Positions 36,295 to 46,233 of a DNA stretch of 64,000 bases are shown here, in pieces. The notes beneath the pieces were generated by a model. That model saw only the letters and a list, made by a program, of their open reading frames with translations. It was not told the DNA's origin and made no database searches. The first letter of the stretch is position 1, and each line of letters starts with the position of its first letter. Location of the stretch: assembly GCA_004322215.1 (NCBI GenBank), contig SCSM01000011.1, positions 1 through 64,000 of the forward strand. The letters run 5' to 3'. Both the position numbers and the translations under genes were made by a program. This DNA comes from Bacteroidota bacterium. Lineage in GTDB: Bacteria; Bacteroidota; Ignavibacteria; Kapaibacteriales; UBA2268.

Positions 36295-36696
36295 ATGAAT
36301 GTTTTAAATCCATATCAAGAGTCAATGCGTTATATTGAAAACGCAAGAAATACACTCAAATATGCAGGTAGAGATGGAAAATTCTTTGTTGATGAAAAAT
36401 ATGTCAAAACTGCCTGCGGCACTGCTTATTCAGGAATGTTAAAAGCTCTGGATTTCCTGTTTGAAATTAAGAAAGTACCTAAAAAAAAGGGAAGAAAATC
36501 AATTGATTATTATCAAAATAATTTATCAAAATTAGATAAAAAATTATTGAATTTTTTAAATAGTGGCTATACAATTCTTCATCTTGATGGATATTATTCA
36601 GGTTATAAGAAGATTGCTGTAATTGAACAAGGTTTTGATGATGCAATATCTATTATATCGGCATTAAAGCCATTTTCAAAAAATGGTATGAAATAG
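36295..36696 (+). CDS. DUF5618-like (HEPN-like) small protein
   Basis: 133 residues from ATG 36295. The pattern 'NPYQESMRYIENARNTLK', 'DEKYVKTACGTAYSGMLKAL', 'GRKSIDYYQNNLSKLDKKLL' and 'NSGYTILHLDGYYSGYK' agrees with DUF5618, an all-helical HEPN-like family found in Bacteroidota. Function unknown. No adjacent nucleotidyltransferase suggests a toxin pair. Confidence 0.6.
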   Translation: MNVLNPYQESMRYIENARNTLKYAGRDGKFFVDEKYVKTACGTAYSGMLKALDFLFEIKKVPKKKGRKSIDYYQNNLSKLDKKLLNFLNSGYTILHLDGYYSGYKKIAVIEQGFDDAISIISALKPFSKNGMK

Positions 36697-36763
36697 TATA
36701 AAATAATTCAAAATTCAGCATTCAAAATTTATAACTCAACACTTAGCACTTAACACTCAATAC

Positions 36764-39700
36764 TCAATACCCAAGTATTGATGAAAGCCATCTCTCGGCT
36801 TGTTCTGTACTTATTCCTTTTCTTCGTTTATAATCCAGTACCTGGTCTTTACCGATTTTTCCTACAGGAAAATATTTCGCTTCGGGATGTGCAAAGTAAA
36901 GCCCGCACACCGAAGCCGCCGGCTGCATCATATATGTTTCAGTAAGTGTTACCCCTAAATTATTCTCAGCATCAAGCAATTCAAATAATAATTTCTTTTC
37001 AGAATGGTCGGGTAATGACGGATACCCCGGTGCCGGTCTAATTCCCCTGTACTTTTCTTTGAACATATCTTCCAGACTTAATCCGTCATTCTTTTCATAT
37101 CCCCAATAATCTTTTCTGACAATTGTGTGTAAATACTCTGCCCCTGCTTCTGCCAGTCGGTCTGCGAGAACTTTAACCATAATCGCAGAATAGTCATCAT
37201 TCTGCGATTGATATTGTTTAACAAGTTCATCTACACCAATACCCGCTGTTATGGCAAAAGCACCTAAATAATCATTAACTCCCGATTCTTTTGGTGCAAT
37301 AAAATCTGCCAAGCCAAAATTATTAACATTATCTGATTTTTGTGTTTGTTGTCGCAACGTATGAAAAATTGTTAAAATTCCATTTCTTTTTTCATCAGAG
37401 TAAATTTCAATATCATCATCAATAGAATTTGCAGGGAACAATCCAATAGTTGCATTGGAAGTAATTAATTTGTTTTTAATTATATCATCCAGCATTTTTT
37501 GAGCATCATCAAATAGTTTTTTTGCTTCACTTCCTATCTTCGGATTATCGAAAATTGCCGGATATTTTCCTTTCAATTCCCAGGTAATAAAGAACTGAGA
37601 CCAGTTAATATATTCCTTTAAAATTGATAAATCAATATTCTTTAATATTTGTATTCCTAACTTATTTGGTTTAATTATATTAGCATTTTCAGATGAAAAA
37701 ACATAATTGTTTTTCCTTGCATCAGTTAATGAAATAACACTACTGCTAATTATTGATTTTTCATAATTTATAAAAATATCCTCATATTCTTTCTTAAGTA
37801 TTCTTAAATATTGCTCTTTTTCATTATTACTTAACAGATTACTTACTACTGGTACACTCTTAGATGCATCCGGAACATAAATAACAGGATTTGAGTATTG
37901 CTTTGCAATTTTTACGGCAGTATGAAGCCGTGAAGTTGTCGCTCCACCAATCAATAATGGCTTGTTGAATTTATTCCTTTCCAGCTCTTTTGCAACATGA
38001 ACCATCTCATCGAGAGATGGTGTAATCAAACCACTCAAACCGATAACATCTACATTATTTTTTACGGCCTCTTCCATTATTCTGTCCGAACTGACCATCA
38101 CACCAAGGTCAATGATTTCATAATTATTACAGGATAGTACCACTCCGACAATGTTTTTACCGATATCGTGAACATCTCCTTTGACGGTTGCAAGAAGCAC
38201 TTTTCCTGCCGATTGCTTCATTTCATTTTTCTTATTAGCTTCTTCGATGAAAGGAACAAGATAAGCTACTGCCTTTTTCATCACTCTTGCACTTTTGACA
38301 ACTTGTGGCAGAAACATTTTTCCTGAACCAAACAGCTCTCCAACAACATTCATCCCATCCATCAATGGTCCTTCGACAATGCCAATAGGATTATCAAACT
38401 TCTGCCTTGCTTCTTCTACATCTGCTTCGATATACTCTGCAATTCCTTTCACTAATGCTTGTTTCAGACGTTCCACGACGGGTAGGTTCCGCCACTCATC
38501 ATCCTTTTTAGCTCCTTCTTTTTTCTCCGGCTCTTTTAGTTTCTCGGCATAATTGATTAGCAGTTCTGTAGCATCAGTCCTTCGATTTAATAAAACATCC
38601 TCAACCTTTTCAAGCAATTCTTTTGGAATATTCTCATAAACTTCAAGCTGACCTGCATTAACAATTCCCATATCCATACCAGCTTTTACAGCATGATAAA
38701 GAAATGCTGAGTGCATTGCCTCTCTAACAAAATTATTTCCCCTGAAAGAGAATGAAATATTGCTGACTCCCCCGCTGACACTTGTCAATGGAAGATGCTG
38801 TTTTATCCACCTGGTTGTTTCCAGAAAGTTAACAGCATAATTATTATGTTCTTCAATTCCGGTTCCTACTGTCAAAATATTTGGGTCAAGAATAATATCC
38901 TGTGGAGCAAAACCAACTTCTTCTGTAAGAATATTATATGCTTTCGATAAAATTTCTGTTTGACGTTCATAAGTAGTTGCCTGTCCTTGCTCGTCAAATG
39001 CCATTACGATTACTGCCGCACCATATCTCTTAACTTTCGAGGCATGCTCTTTAAATTGCTCAATACCTTCTTTCATTGAAATTGAATTTACGACACCTTT
39101 TCCTTGCAGGCATTTCAGTCCGGCTTCAATCACACTCCATTTAGATGAATCGAGCATCACAGGTACTTTTGATATTTCCGGTTCAGATGCGATGTAGCAC
39201 AGAAACTCAGTCATTGCTTTTTCTGAATCGAGCATCCCCTCATCCATATTTACATCTATGATTTGAGCCCCATTCTCAACCTGCTGTCTCGCAACTTCTA
39301 TTGCTTTCTCATAATCACCTGCAATAATTGTTTTAGCAAAAATTTTCGAGCCGGCAACGTTTGTTCTTTCACCTATGTTAATAAAATTAGATTCAGGATA
39401 TTTTACCAATGGCTCTAATCCGCTTAATCTAAGATATGGCTCTACGACAGGTATTTCTCTTGGTTTATATTTTTTGGAAATCTCTGAAATCATTTTTATA
39501 TGCTCAGGGGTCGAACCGCAGCACCCTCCTACAATATTCACAAAACCTGCACCAGCATATTCTTCTAATACTGATGACATAGTTTCGGGTGTTTCATCAT
39601 AACCTCCAAAGGCATTTGGCATTCCTGCATTTGGATACAAAGCTATGTAACAATCAGCAAGTTTTGAAAGTTCTTCGACAAATGTTCTCATCTGCTTAGG

Positions 39701-40468
39701 ACCTAACGAACAATTCAATCCTACAGCCAGCAGGTTCTCTCCATGATTAATAGAAGTCCAGAATGCTTCGAGTGTTTGTCCTGATAAAGTTCTTCCGCTT
39801 AAATCAACAATTGTTCCGGAAACAATAACCGGTAAAGGTTCCGATTTCGATAATCTGAAATACTCGGATATGGCATAAATAGCTGCTTTACAATTGAGTG
39901 TATCAAATACAGTTTCGACAAGGAGTAAATCAGCACCTCCTTCGACTAATCCTCTTACCTGCTCATAATATGCTTTCACAAAATCATCGAAGTAATATTT
40001 GCGGTAACCGGGTTTATTGATGTCAGGCGAAATTGTGCCAGTCTGATTTGTAGGTCCAATAGAACCCGCAACAAATCTCGGTTTTTTGGGATTTAATTTT
40101 GTATATTTTTCAGTTTCTTTCTTTGCAATTTTTGCTGCTTCGTAATTTATCTCATAAACTAAATTTTCAGTATGATAATCCGACTGTGAAAATTCATTCG
40201 CATTGAATGTATCAGTTTCTATAATATCCGAGCCGGCTTCAAGATATTGTGAGTGAATTTCACTAATCACTTCCGGCTTTGTCAGAACAAGAATATCGTT
40301 GTTACCTTTTAAATCTATTAGATGTGTTTTAAAACTATCACCTCTGAAATCCTGTTCTGAGAGTTTATACTTCTGAACCATCGTCCCCATCGCCCCATCA
40401 AGAACGAGAATTCTTTCTTTCAATAGTTCAGACAAAACATTAAATTTATTTATTTTATTTTCTTTCAT
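36764..40468 (-). CDS. metH: Cobalamin-dependent methionine synthase
   Basis: 1234 residues, full length. Homocysteine-binding domain about 1-335 with zinc cysteines in LNCSLGP and [11 protein letters not shown]; pterin (methyl-THF) domain about 360-620; cobalamin-binding region about 670-900 with the B12-ligating His in [13 protein letters not shown]-terminal reactivation domain about 930-1234 with [12 protein letters not shown]. It makes methionine from homocysteine and 5-methyl-THF. A homocysteine methyltransferase/MTHFR fusion lies 38 bases upstream in the same operon. Confidence 0.96.
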   Translation of the reverse strand: MKENKINKFNVLSELLKERILVLDGAMGTMVQKYKLSEQDFRGDSFKTHLIDLKGNNDILVLTKPEVISEIHSQYLEAGSDIIETDTFNANEFSQSDYHTENLVYEINYEAAKIAKKETEKYTKLNPKKPRFVAGSIGPTNQTGTISPDINKPGYRKYYFDDFVKAYYEQVRGLVEGGADLLLVETVFDTLNCKAAIYAISEYFRLSKSEPLPVIVSGTIVDLSGRTLSGQTLEAFWTSINHGENLLAVGLNCSLGPKQMRTFVEELSKLADCYIALYPNAGMPNAFGGYDETPETMSSVLEEYAGAGFVNIVGGCCGSTPEHIKMISEISKKYKPREIPVVEPYLRLSGLEPLVKYPESNFINIGERTNVAGSKIFAKTIIAGDYEKAIEVARQQVENGAQIIDVNMDEGMLDSEKAMTEFLCYIASEPEISKVPVMLDSSKWSVIEAGLKCLQGKGVVNSISMKEGIEQFKEHASKVKRYGAAVIVMAFDEQGQATTYERQTEILSKAYNILTEEVGFAPQDIILDPNILTVGTGIEEHNNYAVNFLETTRWIKQHLPLTSVSGGVSNISFSFRGNNFVREAMHSAFLYHAVKAGMDMGIVNAGQLEVYENIPKELLEKVEDVLLNRRTDATELLINYAEKLKEPEKKEGAKKDDEWRNLPVVERLKQALVKGIAEYIEADVEEARQKFDNPIGIVEGPLMDGMNVVGELFGSGKMFLPQVVKSARVMKKAVAYLVPFIEEANKKNEMKQSAGKVLLATVKGDVHDIGKNIVGVVLSCNNYEIIDLGVMVSSDRIMEEAVKNNVDVIGLSGLITPSLDEMVHVAKELERNKFNKPLLIGGATTSRLHTAVKIAKQYSNPVIYVPDASKSVPVVSNLLSNNEKEQYLRILKKEYEDIFINYEKSIISSSVISLTDARKNNYVFSSENANIIKPNKLGIQILKNIDLSILKEYINWSQFFITWELKGKYPAIFDNPKIGSEAKKLFDDAQKMLDDIIKNKLITSNATIGLFPANSIDDDIEIYSDEKRNGILTIFHTLRQQTQKSDNVNNFGLADFIAPKESGVNDYLGAFAITAGIGVDELVKQYQSQNDDYSAIMVKVLADRLAEAGAEYLHTIVRKDYWGYEKNDGLSLEDMFKEKYRGIRPAPGYPSLPDHSEKKLLFELLDAENNLGVTLTETYMMQPAASVCGLYFAHPEAKYFPVGKIGKDQVLDYKRRKGISTEQAERWLSSILGY

Positions 40469-40506
40469 TTATCAATTGCATATCATTATTCATTTTACAT
40501 TCTACA

Positions 40507-42351
40507 TTACTTATCAATTCCCTCAAGCACATCGAGCACACCCTGCACCCTCCCAAACGGAGTAGAAATCTGCACACCCCGGATAAAACTCATAATACTC
40601 TTTAAAGTCTCCCTCGCTATTTTCACTCCTTCAGCTAAACTCGCTTCCTTATTATCCTGGACATTTTCCAATCTCTTCATAATATTTTCAGGAACAGAAC
40701 ACCCCGGAATTTCATTATTCATAAACTCTGCATTTCTCAATGATGTCAGGGGCCATATACCTGCTATGACCGGCAATTTAATATGTTGAATGCGATTCAT
40801 AAATTGTTCGAAAATTTTCACATCGAAAACCGGCTGCGTTACTATGTATTCCGCACCTGCCTCAACTTTCCAGTCAAGACGGCGGATTTCTTCATCGAGA
40901 TTGATTGCGCCCGGATTAGCACCGACACCGATAAAAAATCCACTTGGTTTACCAATCGGATTCCCTGCAATATCCAAACCGTGATTCAATCTGTTCAATA
41001 TATTTACAAGCCCGATAGCATCAACATCAAAGACTCCTGTAGCGTCAGGATAATTCCCGAGTTTGGGCGGGTCACCCGTTATAGCCAAAATATTTTTTAA
41101 ACCCAGGGCATAAGCACCGAGTAAATCCGATTGCATACCAATAACATTTCTGTCACGGCAGACATAATGTAAAACGGTTTCTATTCCGACATCACGCTGA
41201 AACTGCACGGCAAGGGATAATGCTGACATCCTTGCACTGGCTCTGGGTCCGTCAGGTATATTAATTACGTCTATTCCAATATAATTCATCTCTCTTGCTT
41301 TTTCAATTTCTTTATGTGCCGACACACCATGAGGAGAAACCAATTCCACAAACTTCACAAAATGTTTATCGAATAATCTTCGTGCAAGACGAGATTTCTT
41401 TTCCATTGGAATTACTTCAATATCAGGAAATTCCTCGACCTTTGAAATTTCAATCTTCGGTGCTGCAATCTGTGGTTTCATGGAATTAAGTGTATTCCTC
41501 ATTCTCTTTATATGCTCAGGACCTGTGCCGCAGCATCCTCCGATTATATTTGCTCCCGATTGAATATAATGCTTAGCATACTCTCCAAGATATTCCGGTG
41601 AAGTCAGGTAAATATTTCTTCCGTCAATATTCTTTGGCTTACCTGCATTTGGCATTATTGATATTGGTAATGAAGTATGTTTGCGTGTTCTTTCTAACCA
41701 ATTCAGCATCACCTGCGGTCCAACTGTGCAATTAACACCGACAATATCTGCTCCGAGATTCTCTAATTCCTTAATTGTTACTTCCGGTTCTGCACCTGTC
41801 AGTGAGCATCCGTCTTCATCAATAGTCATTTGAGCTATTACAGGTAATTTGCAAATCTCACGTGCTGCAATAACAGCTTGCTTCAATTCTTCGGGATAAA
41901 CAAATGTTTCGAATATTAATAAATCAACACCACCATCAATCAACGGTTGAATTTGCTCTTTAAAGTATTCCCTCGCTTCTTCCCTCGAAATTGGTCCCAA
42001 TGGCTCTATCCTTACATTCAAAGGACCGACTGCACCTGCTACATATACATCATTTCCACCAGCTTCACGGGCAATCAAAGCACCCTGGTAATTCAGGTCA
42101 TATAATTTATCTGCTAAAAGGAAAGGTTTCAGTTTAAACCTGTTCGCTCCAAATGTATTGGTTTCGAGAACCTCGGCACCGGCTTTTCGATAATCTTCAT
42201 GTACCTGTCTCACTAATGTAGGATTGGTCAGGTTCAATTCTTCAAAGCATTTATTAATAAACACTCCACGATTGTACAGCTCTGTCCCCATGCCCCCATC
42301 GAAGAGAACTACCCCTTCCTTCAGCCGATTTAGAATATTTGTCTTTGCCAT
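40507..42351 (-). CDS. Bifunctional homocysteine S-methyltransferase / methylenetetrahydrofolate reductase
   Basis: 614 residues from ATG 42349-42351 (a TTG lies one codon earlier). Residues about 1-290 are a homocysteine methyltransferase domain: LFDGGMGTELYNRGV, GVNCTVGPQ and zinc cysteines in IIGGCCGTGPEH. Residues about 310-610 are a MetF-type reductase: 'KFVELVSPHGVSAHKEIEKA', ITGDPPKLGNYPD and 'EAGAEYIVTQPVFDVK'. It resembles YitJ-type fusions and would supply 5-methyl-THF to MetH. Confidence 0.9.
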   Translation of the reverse strand: MAKTNILNRLKEGVVLFDGGMGTELYNRGVFINKCFEELNLTNPTLVRQVHEDYRKAGAEVLETNTFGANRFKLKPFLLADKLYDLNYQGALIAREAGGNDVYVAGAVGPLNVRIEPLGPISREEAREYFKEQIQPLIDGGVDLLIFETFVYPEELKQAVIAAREICKLPVIAQMTIDEDGCSLTGAEPEVTIKELENLGADIVGVNCTVGPQVMLNWLERTRKHTSLPISIMPNAGKPKNIDGRNIYLTSPEYLGEYAKHYIQSGANIIGGCCGTGPEHIKRMRNTLNSMKPQIAAPKIEISKVEEFPDIEVIPMEKKSRLARRLFDKHFVKFVELVSPHGVSAHKEIEKAREMNYIGIDVINIPDGPRASARMSALSLAVQFQRDVGIETVLHYVCRDRNVIGMQSDLLGAYALGLKNILAITGDPPKLGNYPDATGVFDVDAIGLVNILNRLNHGLDIAGNPIGKPSGFFIGVGANPGAINLDEEIRRLDWKVEAGAEYIVTQPVFDVKIFEQFMNRIQHIKLPVIAGIWPLTSLRNAEFMNNEIPGCSVPENIMKRLENVQDNKEASLAEGVKIARETLKSIMSFIRGVQISTPFGRVQGVLDVLEGIDK

Positions 42352-42391
42352 CAATCACTTTGTAATTTTACTTTTAAATATTAATTTTAAT

Positions 42392-42546
42392 AAACCTTAT
42401 CAAATCATCTTAACCTTAGTAACAAAACTTTATCTAACCTTATCAACCTTATTACCATATTTTTCTAATGTTGTTTAATAAGGTAATAAGGCTTCTCGGA
42501 GTTGTTATTACCTGTTACTAAGGTTTAATTGTTAAAAATAAGGTTT
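42392..42546. repeat. Nested inverted repeat built on AACCTTA / TAAGGTT
   Basis: Four copies of AACCTTA (42393-42399, 42412, 42436, 42445) are followed by TAAGG-type copies at 42479, 42487, 42519 and 42539. Three arms nest: 42392-42400 with 42538-42546 (9 bp), 42412-42423 with 42514-42525 (12 bp, AACCTTAGTAAC), and 42447-42456 with 42482-42491 (10 bp). It lies in the 5' leader of the methionine operon and downstream of the beta-helix gene. Not a riboswitch class I recognise. Confidence 0.75.
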
Positions 42547-42568
42547 TATTTTTATTATATCCAAAACC

Positions 42569-44683
42569 TCACCTGGATAAAATCAACTTCTCAGTTCTAA
42601 CCTCATTTACTGAGACAATCCTCAACAAATATATTCCTGAAGAAATTCCTTCTTCATCTGTTGACCAAATCAATTTCAGTTCATTTGTTGCAGGTATTCC
42701 CTCAAATAATGTTTTAACCATATTCCCCAATACATCAATTAATTCGATTTTCGATTCTGCTTTTTTGTTAAAAATAACATTTATCGAAACTGCATTCGTA
42801 AAAGGATTTGGACACATTTGAACTTCTTTTATTGGAGAAACATTTAATTGAGTATTATCATCTACAGATGTATATTCTGATTCATAAGCCCCGATGTCAG
42901 GTGCATTTCCCAGGAAATCTTCATTGATTCCATTGATGAAAACACCCCTATCAATCCCTGCGGAACCTTCTTGAGTTGTAAAAGTATATAAAGACATTCC
43001 TGCAGGATAATTCCCAAATTGTGTTGTACTTAATTTCGGGTCTCCCCAGTAACCGTGCAGTTCCTGACCTGTAGCAATTCTGAATGCATCCATTGTTTCA
43101 TATCTTGAATTATTCAATGAGTCTGATTCATAGCTCACCCATTTATATATGTATGGATTAGCGCTTTCAGCTTCTTTTGTAGAATAATTCAGATTATAAT
43201 CGAAAGTATCGTACCTGTGAAATCCGGCAGAGTACATATCACCATTATAAACTCTTCCTCTTGCATAAAAGATATTATTTTTATAAACAAAGTTTTGTTG
43301 CATTGCGTCCTGCCCCCTGTATAAACAATGTTCGCTGTCACAATGCGGAGGAATAGACCTGGGTTTCTCCCAAATTGTATTATGATAAAATATTATACCC
43401 CTTGATATTCCTTCTACACCAGTATTTTGTTTAATACATCCCTGATGAAATCCACTCATATAATTTCTAACAACGAAAACAGGCCCCGGATAAATAGGTG
43501 CTACACTTATCGTATTTTCACATTTACCCAGTCTGTTCCTGAAAACTCTTCCATTGACCATGTGCCCGTCTAATTCAAGGTCATCGTCCTTGCAATCGTA
43601 AATAACATTGTCGTATATATCAATCTCTCTGTCAACCCAAGAATTAAGAACATCCAAATCATCGGGACCCATCACCGGAGGATCTCCTTCATCTGCACAT
43701 GGGTGAATACCATCCACAACACCATAAATGACATTATTCCTGATTGTGATAAATGGTCCGGGATTATATCTGAAATAAATCCCAAAATATGATTGTCCGG
43801 GTGTATTAATGTGAGATTCTCCCGGTCCCTGGTTTTCATCAACTTCTGTATGAGTTTCATCTGAAATCACATTATTCATAATTAGAAAATTACCCGTTAA
43901 TGGTGGATTTGCCTCTTCGCCGTGCAGAACTGAAATATTTGTTGTGTAATCTCCCGAGCGGCTGTCGTGAATATAACAATTTGTAATTATCATATTATGG
44001 CAACCCCTGAAATAAACTCCGTATCCCGATTCATTGTGAACCTCGAGATTATTGAAAATAAAATATGAACCATGTTCAATCTGAATGGCTCCATTATTTG
44101 TACCTTGAATCAATGGCTTTGAATTGTTTTGTGATGTAAACACAATTGGATTGGTTTGAGTTCCTGACACATTAAAAACGTGGATACCGTTTGTATATGT
44201 TCCCGCTGCCAATCTTACTTCATCTCCCGGCTGCAAATTAACAATTGCCGCATCGAGTTCTGATTGATTCGCTACGTTAACAACTCTCAGATGTGTTGGA
44301 ATTGAAAATTCGGGCTTGGTTGTTACCGTTGAAAAATAAGGATTTGTACCTGAAACACCATCAGGGTCAATCAAAGTAATTCTCAAATCATAAGTGGTAT
44401 TTAAATCAAGTTTGAATAAACTTGTTGCAAGATGATTTCCATCATACCTGACGAAATCGTGACCATGCTTATAATCGTCGGTACCGGTTTTTTTGTATTC
44501 AACGGTTGCAGTTTCATTGAAGTTCATACCATCAATTTTAATGATAATTCCAGCGGTCTCAAAGTTACCATAAGTTTTTACATCTGAAATATTTGAACCA
44601 TACAGTTGATTCGAATTGTAAATAATAATCAGAATTGCAACACCAAAAGGTATTTTCCAAAAATTTTGAAAACAACAGTACAT
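42569..44683 (-). CDS. Secreted parallel beta-helix protein with T9SS sorting domain
   Basis: 704 residues from ATG 44681-44683, preceded by AAGGAGG; the ATG at 44743 lies inside the promoter and is rejected. A signal sequence ends near LYGSN. An N-terminal Ig-like domain (about 35-125) leads to a right-handed beta-helix (about 135-600) with PbH1-type rungs: 'YFIFNNLEVHNESGYGVYF', 'MIITNCYIHDSR' and 'FITIRNNVIYGVVDGIHP'. It resembles polysaccharide lyase/chondroitinase-B-type folds. The C-terminal 75 residues (CPNPFTNAVSINV ... ISSGIYLLRI) are a T9SS type A sorting domain. Substrate unknown. Confidence 0.85.
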   Translation of the reverse strand: MYCCFQNFWKIPFGVAILIIIYNSNQLYGSNISDVKTYGNFETAGIIIKIDGMNFNETATVEYKKTGTDDYKHGHDFVRYDGNHLATSLFKLDLNTTYDLRITLIDPDGVSGTNPYFSTVTTKPEFSIPTHLRVVNVANQSELDAAIVNLQPGDEVRLAAGTYTNGIHVFNVSGTQTNPIVFTSQNNSKPLIQGTNNGAIQIEHGSYFIFNNLEVHNESGYGVYFRGCHNMIITNCYIHDSRSGDYTTNISVLHGEEANPPLTGNFLIMNNVISDETHTEVDENQGPGESHINTPGQSYFGIYFRYNPGPFITIRNNVIYGVVDGIHPCADEGDPPVMGPDDLDVLNSWVDREIDIYDNVIYDCKDDDLELDGHMVNGRVFRNRLGKCENTISVAPIYPGPVFVVRNYMSGFHQGCIKQNTGVEGISRGIIFYHNTIWEKPRSIPPHCDSEHCLYRGQDAMQQNFVYKNNIFYARGRVYNGDMYSAGFHRYDTFDYNLNYSTKEAESANPYIYKWVSYESDSLNNSRYETMDAFRIATGQELHGYWGDPKLSTTQFGNYPAGMSLYTFTTQEGSAGIDRGVFINGINEDFLGNAPDIGAYESEYTSVDDNTQLNVSPIKEVQMCPNPFTNAVSINVIFNKKAESKIELIDVLGNMVKTLFEGIPATNELKLIWSTDEEGISSGIYLLRIVSVNEVRTEKLILSR

Positions 44684-44740
44684 AAATCCTCCTTTTTTCA
44701 AGAGATGTTGTAAAATAAATTCTTTTAGAGCTAAGTAATT

Positions 44741-44772
44741 CAAATCTATGAAATAAAAATATCAAAAAACAA
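44741..44772 (-). promoter_or_regulatory. Promoter of the beta-helix gene
   Basis: On the minus strand TTG (44770-44772), 21 bases, TAGATTTG (44741-44748), matching the Bacteroidota consensus, with a leader of about 50 bases to the SD-supported ATG. Confidence 0.65.
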
Positions 44773-44856
44773 CTTTTTCTATACATAGATATATTTTTTA
44801 GAAAAATATACTGTTTTTAGAAATGTATTCATCACAAAAAATTCCTTTTTTTTAGC

Positions 44857-44864
44857 TAAGTTTG
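44857..44864 (+). promoter_or_regulatory. Possible -7 element for ackA
   Basis: TAAGTTTG matches TAnnTTTG 67 bases before the ackA ATG. No -33 TTG was found at the usual spacing. Confidence 0.35.
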
Positions 44865-44931
44865 TAATCGGAGTGTTTTTAATGAAATTGATATTTTTTT
44901 TAGTTTCTTGTATATAAATTCAGGATAAATT

Positions 44932-46179
44932 ATGAATATTTTTGTTTTAAATTGTGGTAGCTCGTCATTAAAATTCCAAATTATTGAAACTGACCTTGAT
45001 TTAATTAAGGATGACAAAGACAGAACATTAGCAAAAGGATTAATTGAAAGAGTAGGAAGCCAGGCAATCATCACATTCCAGGTCGAGGGACACCCTCCTG
45101 TCAAGCAGGCAGCTCCATTGAGAGACCATAAAGCAGCTTTGAATTATGTAATCAAATGGATTACCGACTCAGAAACGGACATTCCGGGTATCAGGTCTCT
45201 CGAGGATATTCACGCAATTGGTCATAGGGTTGTCCATGGTGCAGAAAGATTCAAGAAATCAGTGAGGATTGACAAGGAAGTAATTGAAGGAATAGAGGAT
45301 TGCATTGACCTTGCACCGCTTCATAATCCGGCTAATTTAAAGGGTATTTATGCCGCACGTGAACAATTCGGTCCAAATACTCCGCAGGTCGCTGTTTTCG
45401 ATACTTCGTTTCATTCCACAATGCCTGAGATTTCTTATCTATATGCAATTCCATATCAAACTTACAGAAGGTTTAAGGTAAGAAAGTATGGTTTCCATGG
45501 TACCTCGCACAGGTATATTTCGTACAGGTACAGGAAATTAACAGGAAGGGAAAGAGAAGATACAAATATCATTACTCTCCACCTTGGAAATGGTTCATCT
45601 GCTTGTGCCATCAAGGGTGGCAACTCACTCGATACTTCGATGGGTATGACTCCCCTCGACGGTTTAATGATGGGTACACGCTGCGGCGATATTGACCCGA
45701 CTGTAATTGAATACCTTATGCACAAAGAGGGTACAAGCATCGACGAAGTATTTAATGTTTTAAATAAGCGTTCAGGTGTGCTTGGCATTTCCGGTTTAAC
45801 CAATGATATGCGGGATCTACTCGATGAAATAAAGGAACACCAGGACAGGCGTGCTATTCTTGCCGTCGATATGTTTTGTGCAAAAGTCAGAAAATACATC
45901 GGTGCTTACATTGCAGAAATGAATGGTGCAGATGCGATTTGTTTTGCTGGCGGAATTGGAGAAAACTCCTTTGATATAAGAAAGAAAATCATTACCGGTC
46001 TGGATTGGCTCGGTATTGAAATTGATGACTCACGTAATGAACAAGCTTATGGCGGAAAACAAATGAAAATCAGCTCGGACGACAGCAAAGTAGAAATTTA
46101 TGTCATCCCTACTAATGAAGAATTGATTTTAGCAAGAGACACTTTGCGTGTTGTATTGAATGTACCGAGAATATGGTAG
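44932..46179 (+). CDS. ackA: Acetate kinase
   Basis: 415 residues. Interconverts acetyl-phosphate + ADP and acetate + ATP. FVLNCGSSSLKFQI, HRVVHGAE, 'KYGFHGTSHRYISYRYRKL', HLGNGSSACAIKGG and 'CFAGGIGENSFDIRKKI' are the family motifs. First gene of the rightward ackA-pta-lyase-ptb-buk cluster. Confidence 0.97.
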   Translation: MNIFVLNCGSSSLKFQIIETDLDLIKDDKDRTLAKGLIERVGSQAIITFQVEGHPPVKQAAPLRDHKAALNYVIKWITDSETDIPGIRSLEDIHAIGHRVVHGAERFKKSVRIDKEVIEGIEDCIDLAPLHNPANLKGIYAAREQFGPNTPQVAVFDTSFHSTMPEISYLYAIPYQTYRRFKVRKYGFHGTSHRYISYRYRKLTGREREDTNIITLHLGNGSSACAIKGGNSLDTSMGMTPLDGLMMGTRCGDIDPTVIEYLMHKEGTSIDEVFNVLNKRSGVLGISGLTNDMRDLLDEIKEHQDRRAILAVDMFCAKVRKYIGAYIAEMNGADAICFAGGIGENSFDIRKKIITGLDWLGIEIDDSRNEQAYGGKQMKISSDDSKVEIYVIPTNEELILARDTLRVVLNVPRIW

Positions 46180-46233
46180 TAATTTTAAATTTAGAAAATT
46201 AAATGATAGTTAAATTTTATAAAATTAATTTGA

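Noticed and set aside
42352-42568. SAM or cobalamin riboswitch ahead of the methionine operon
   Set aside because: None of the conserved cores of SAM-I, SAM-II or the cobalamin B12 box could be found; the region is instead a nested AACCTTA repeat.
44684-44743. Upstream ATG for the beta-helix protein
   Set aside because: It lies within the -7 promoter element, while the ATG at 44683 has AAGGAGG and a proper signal peptide.
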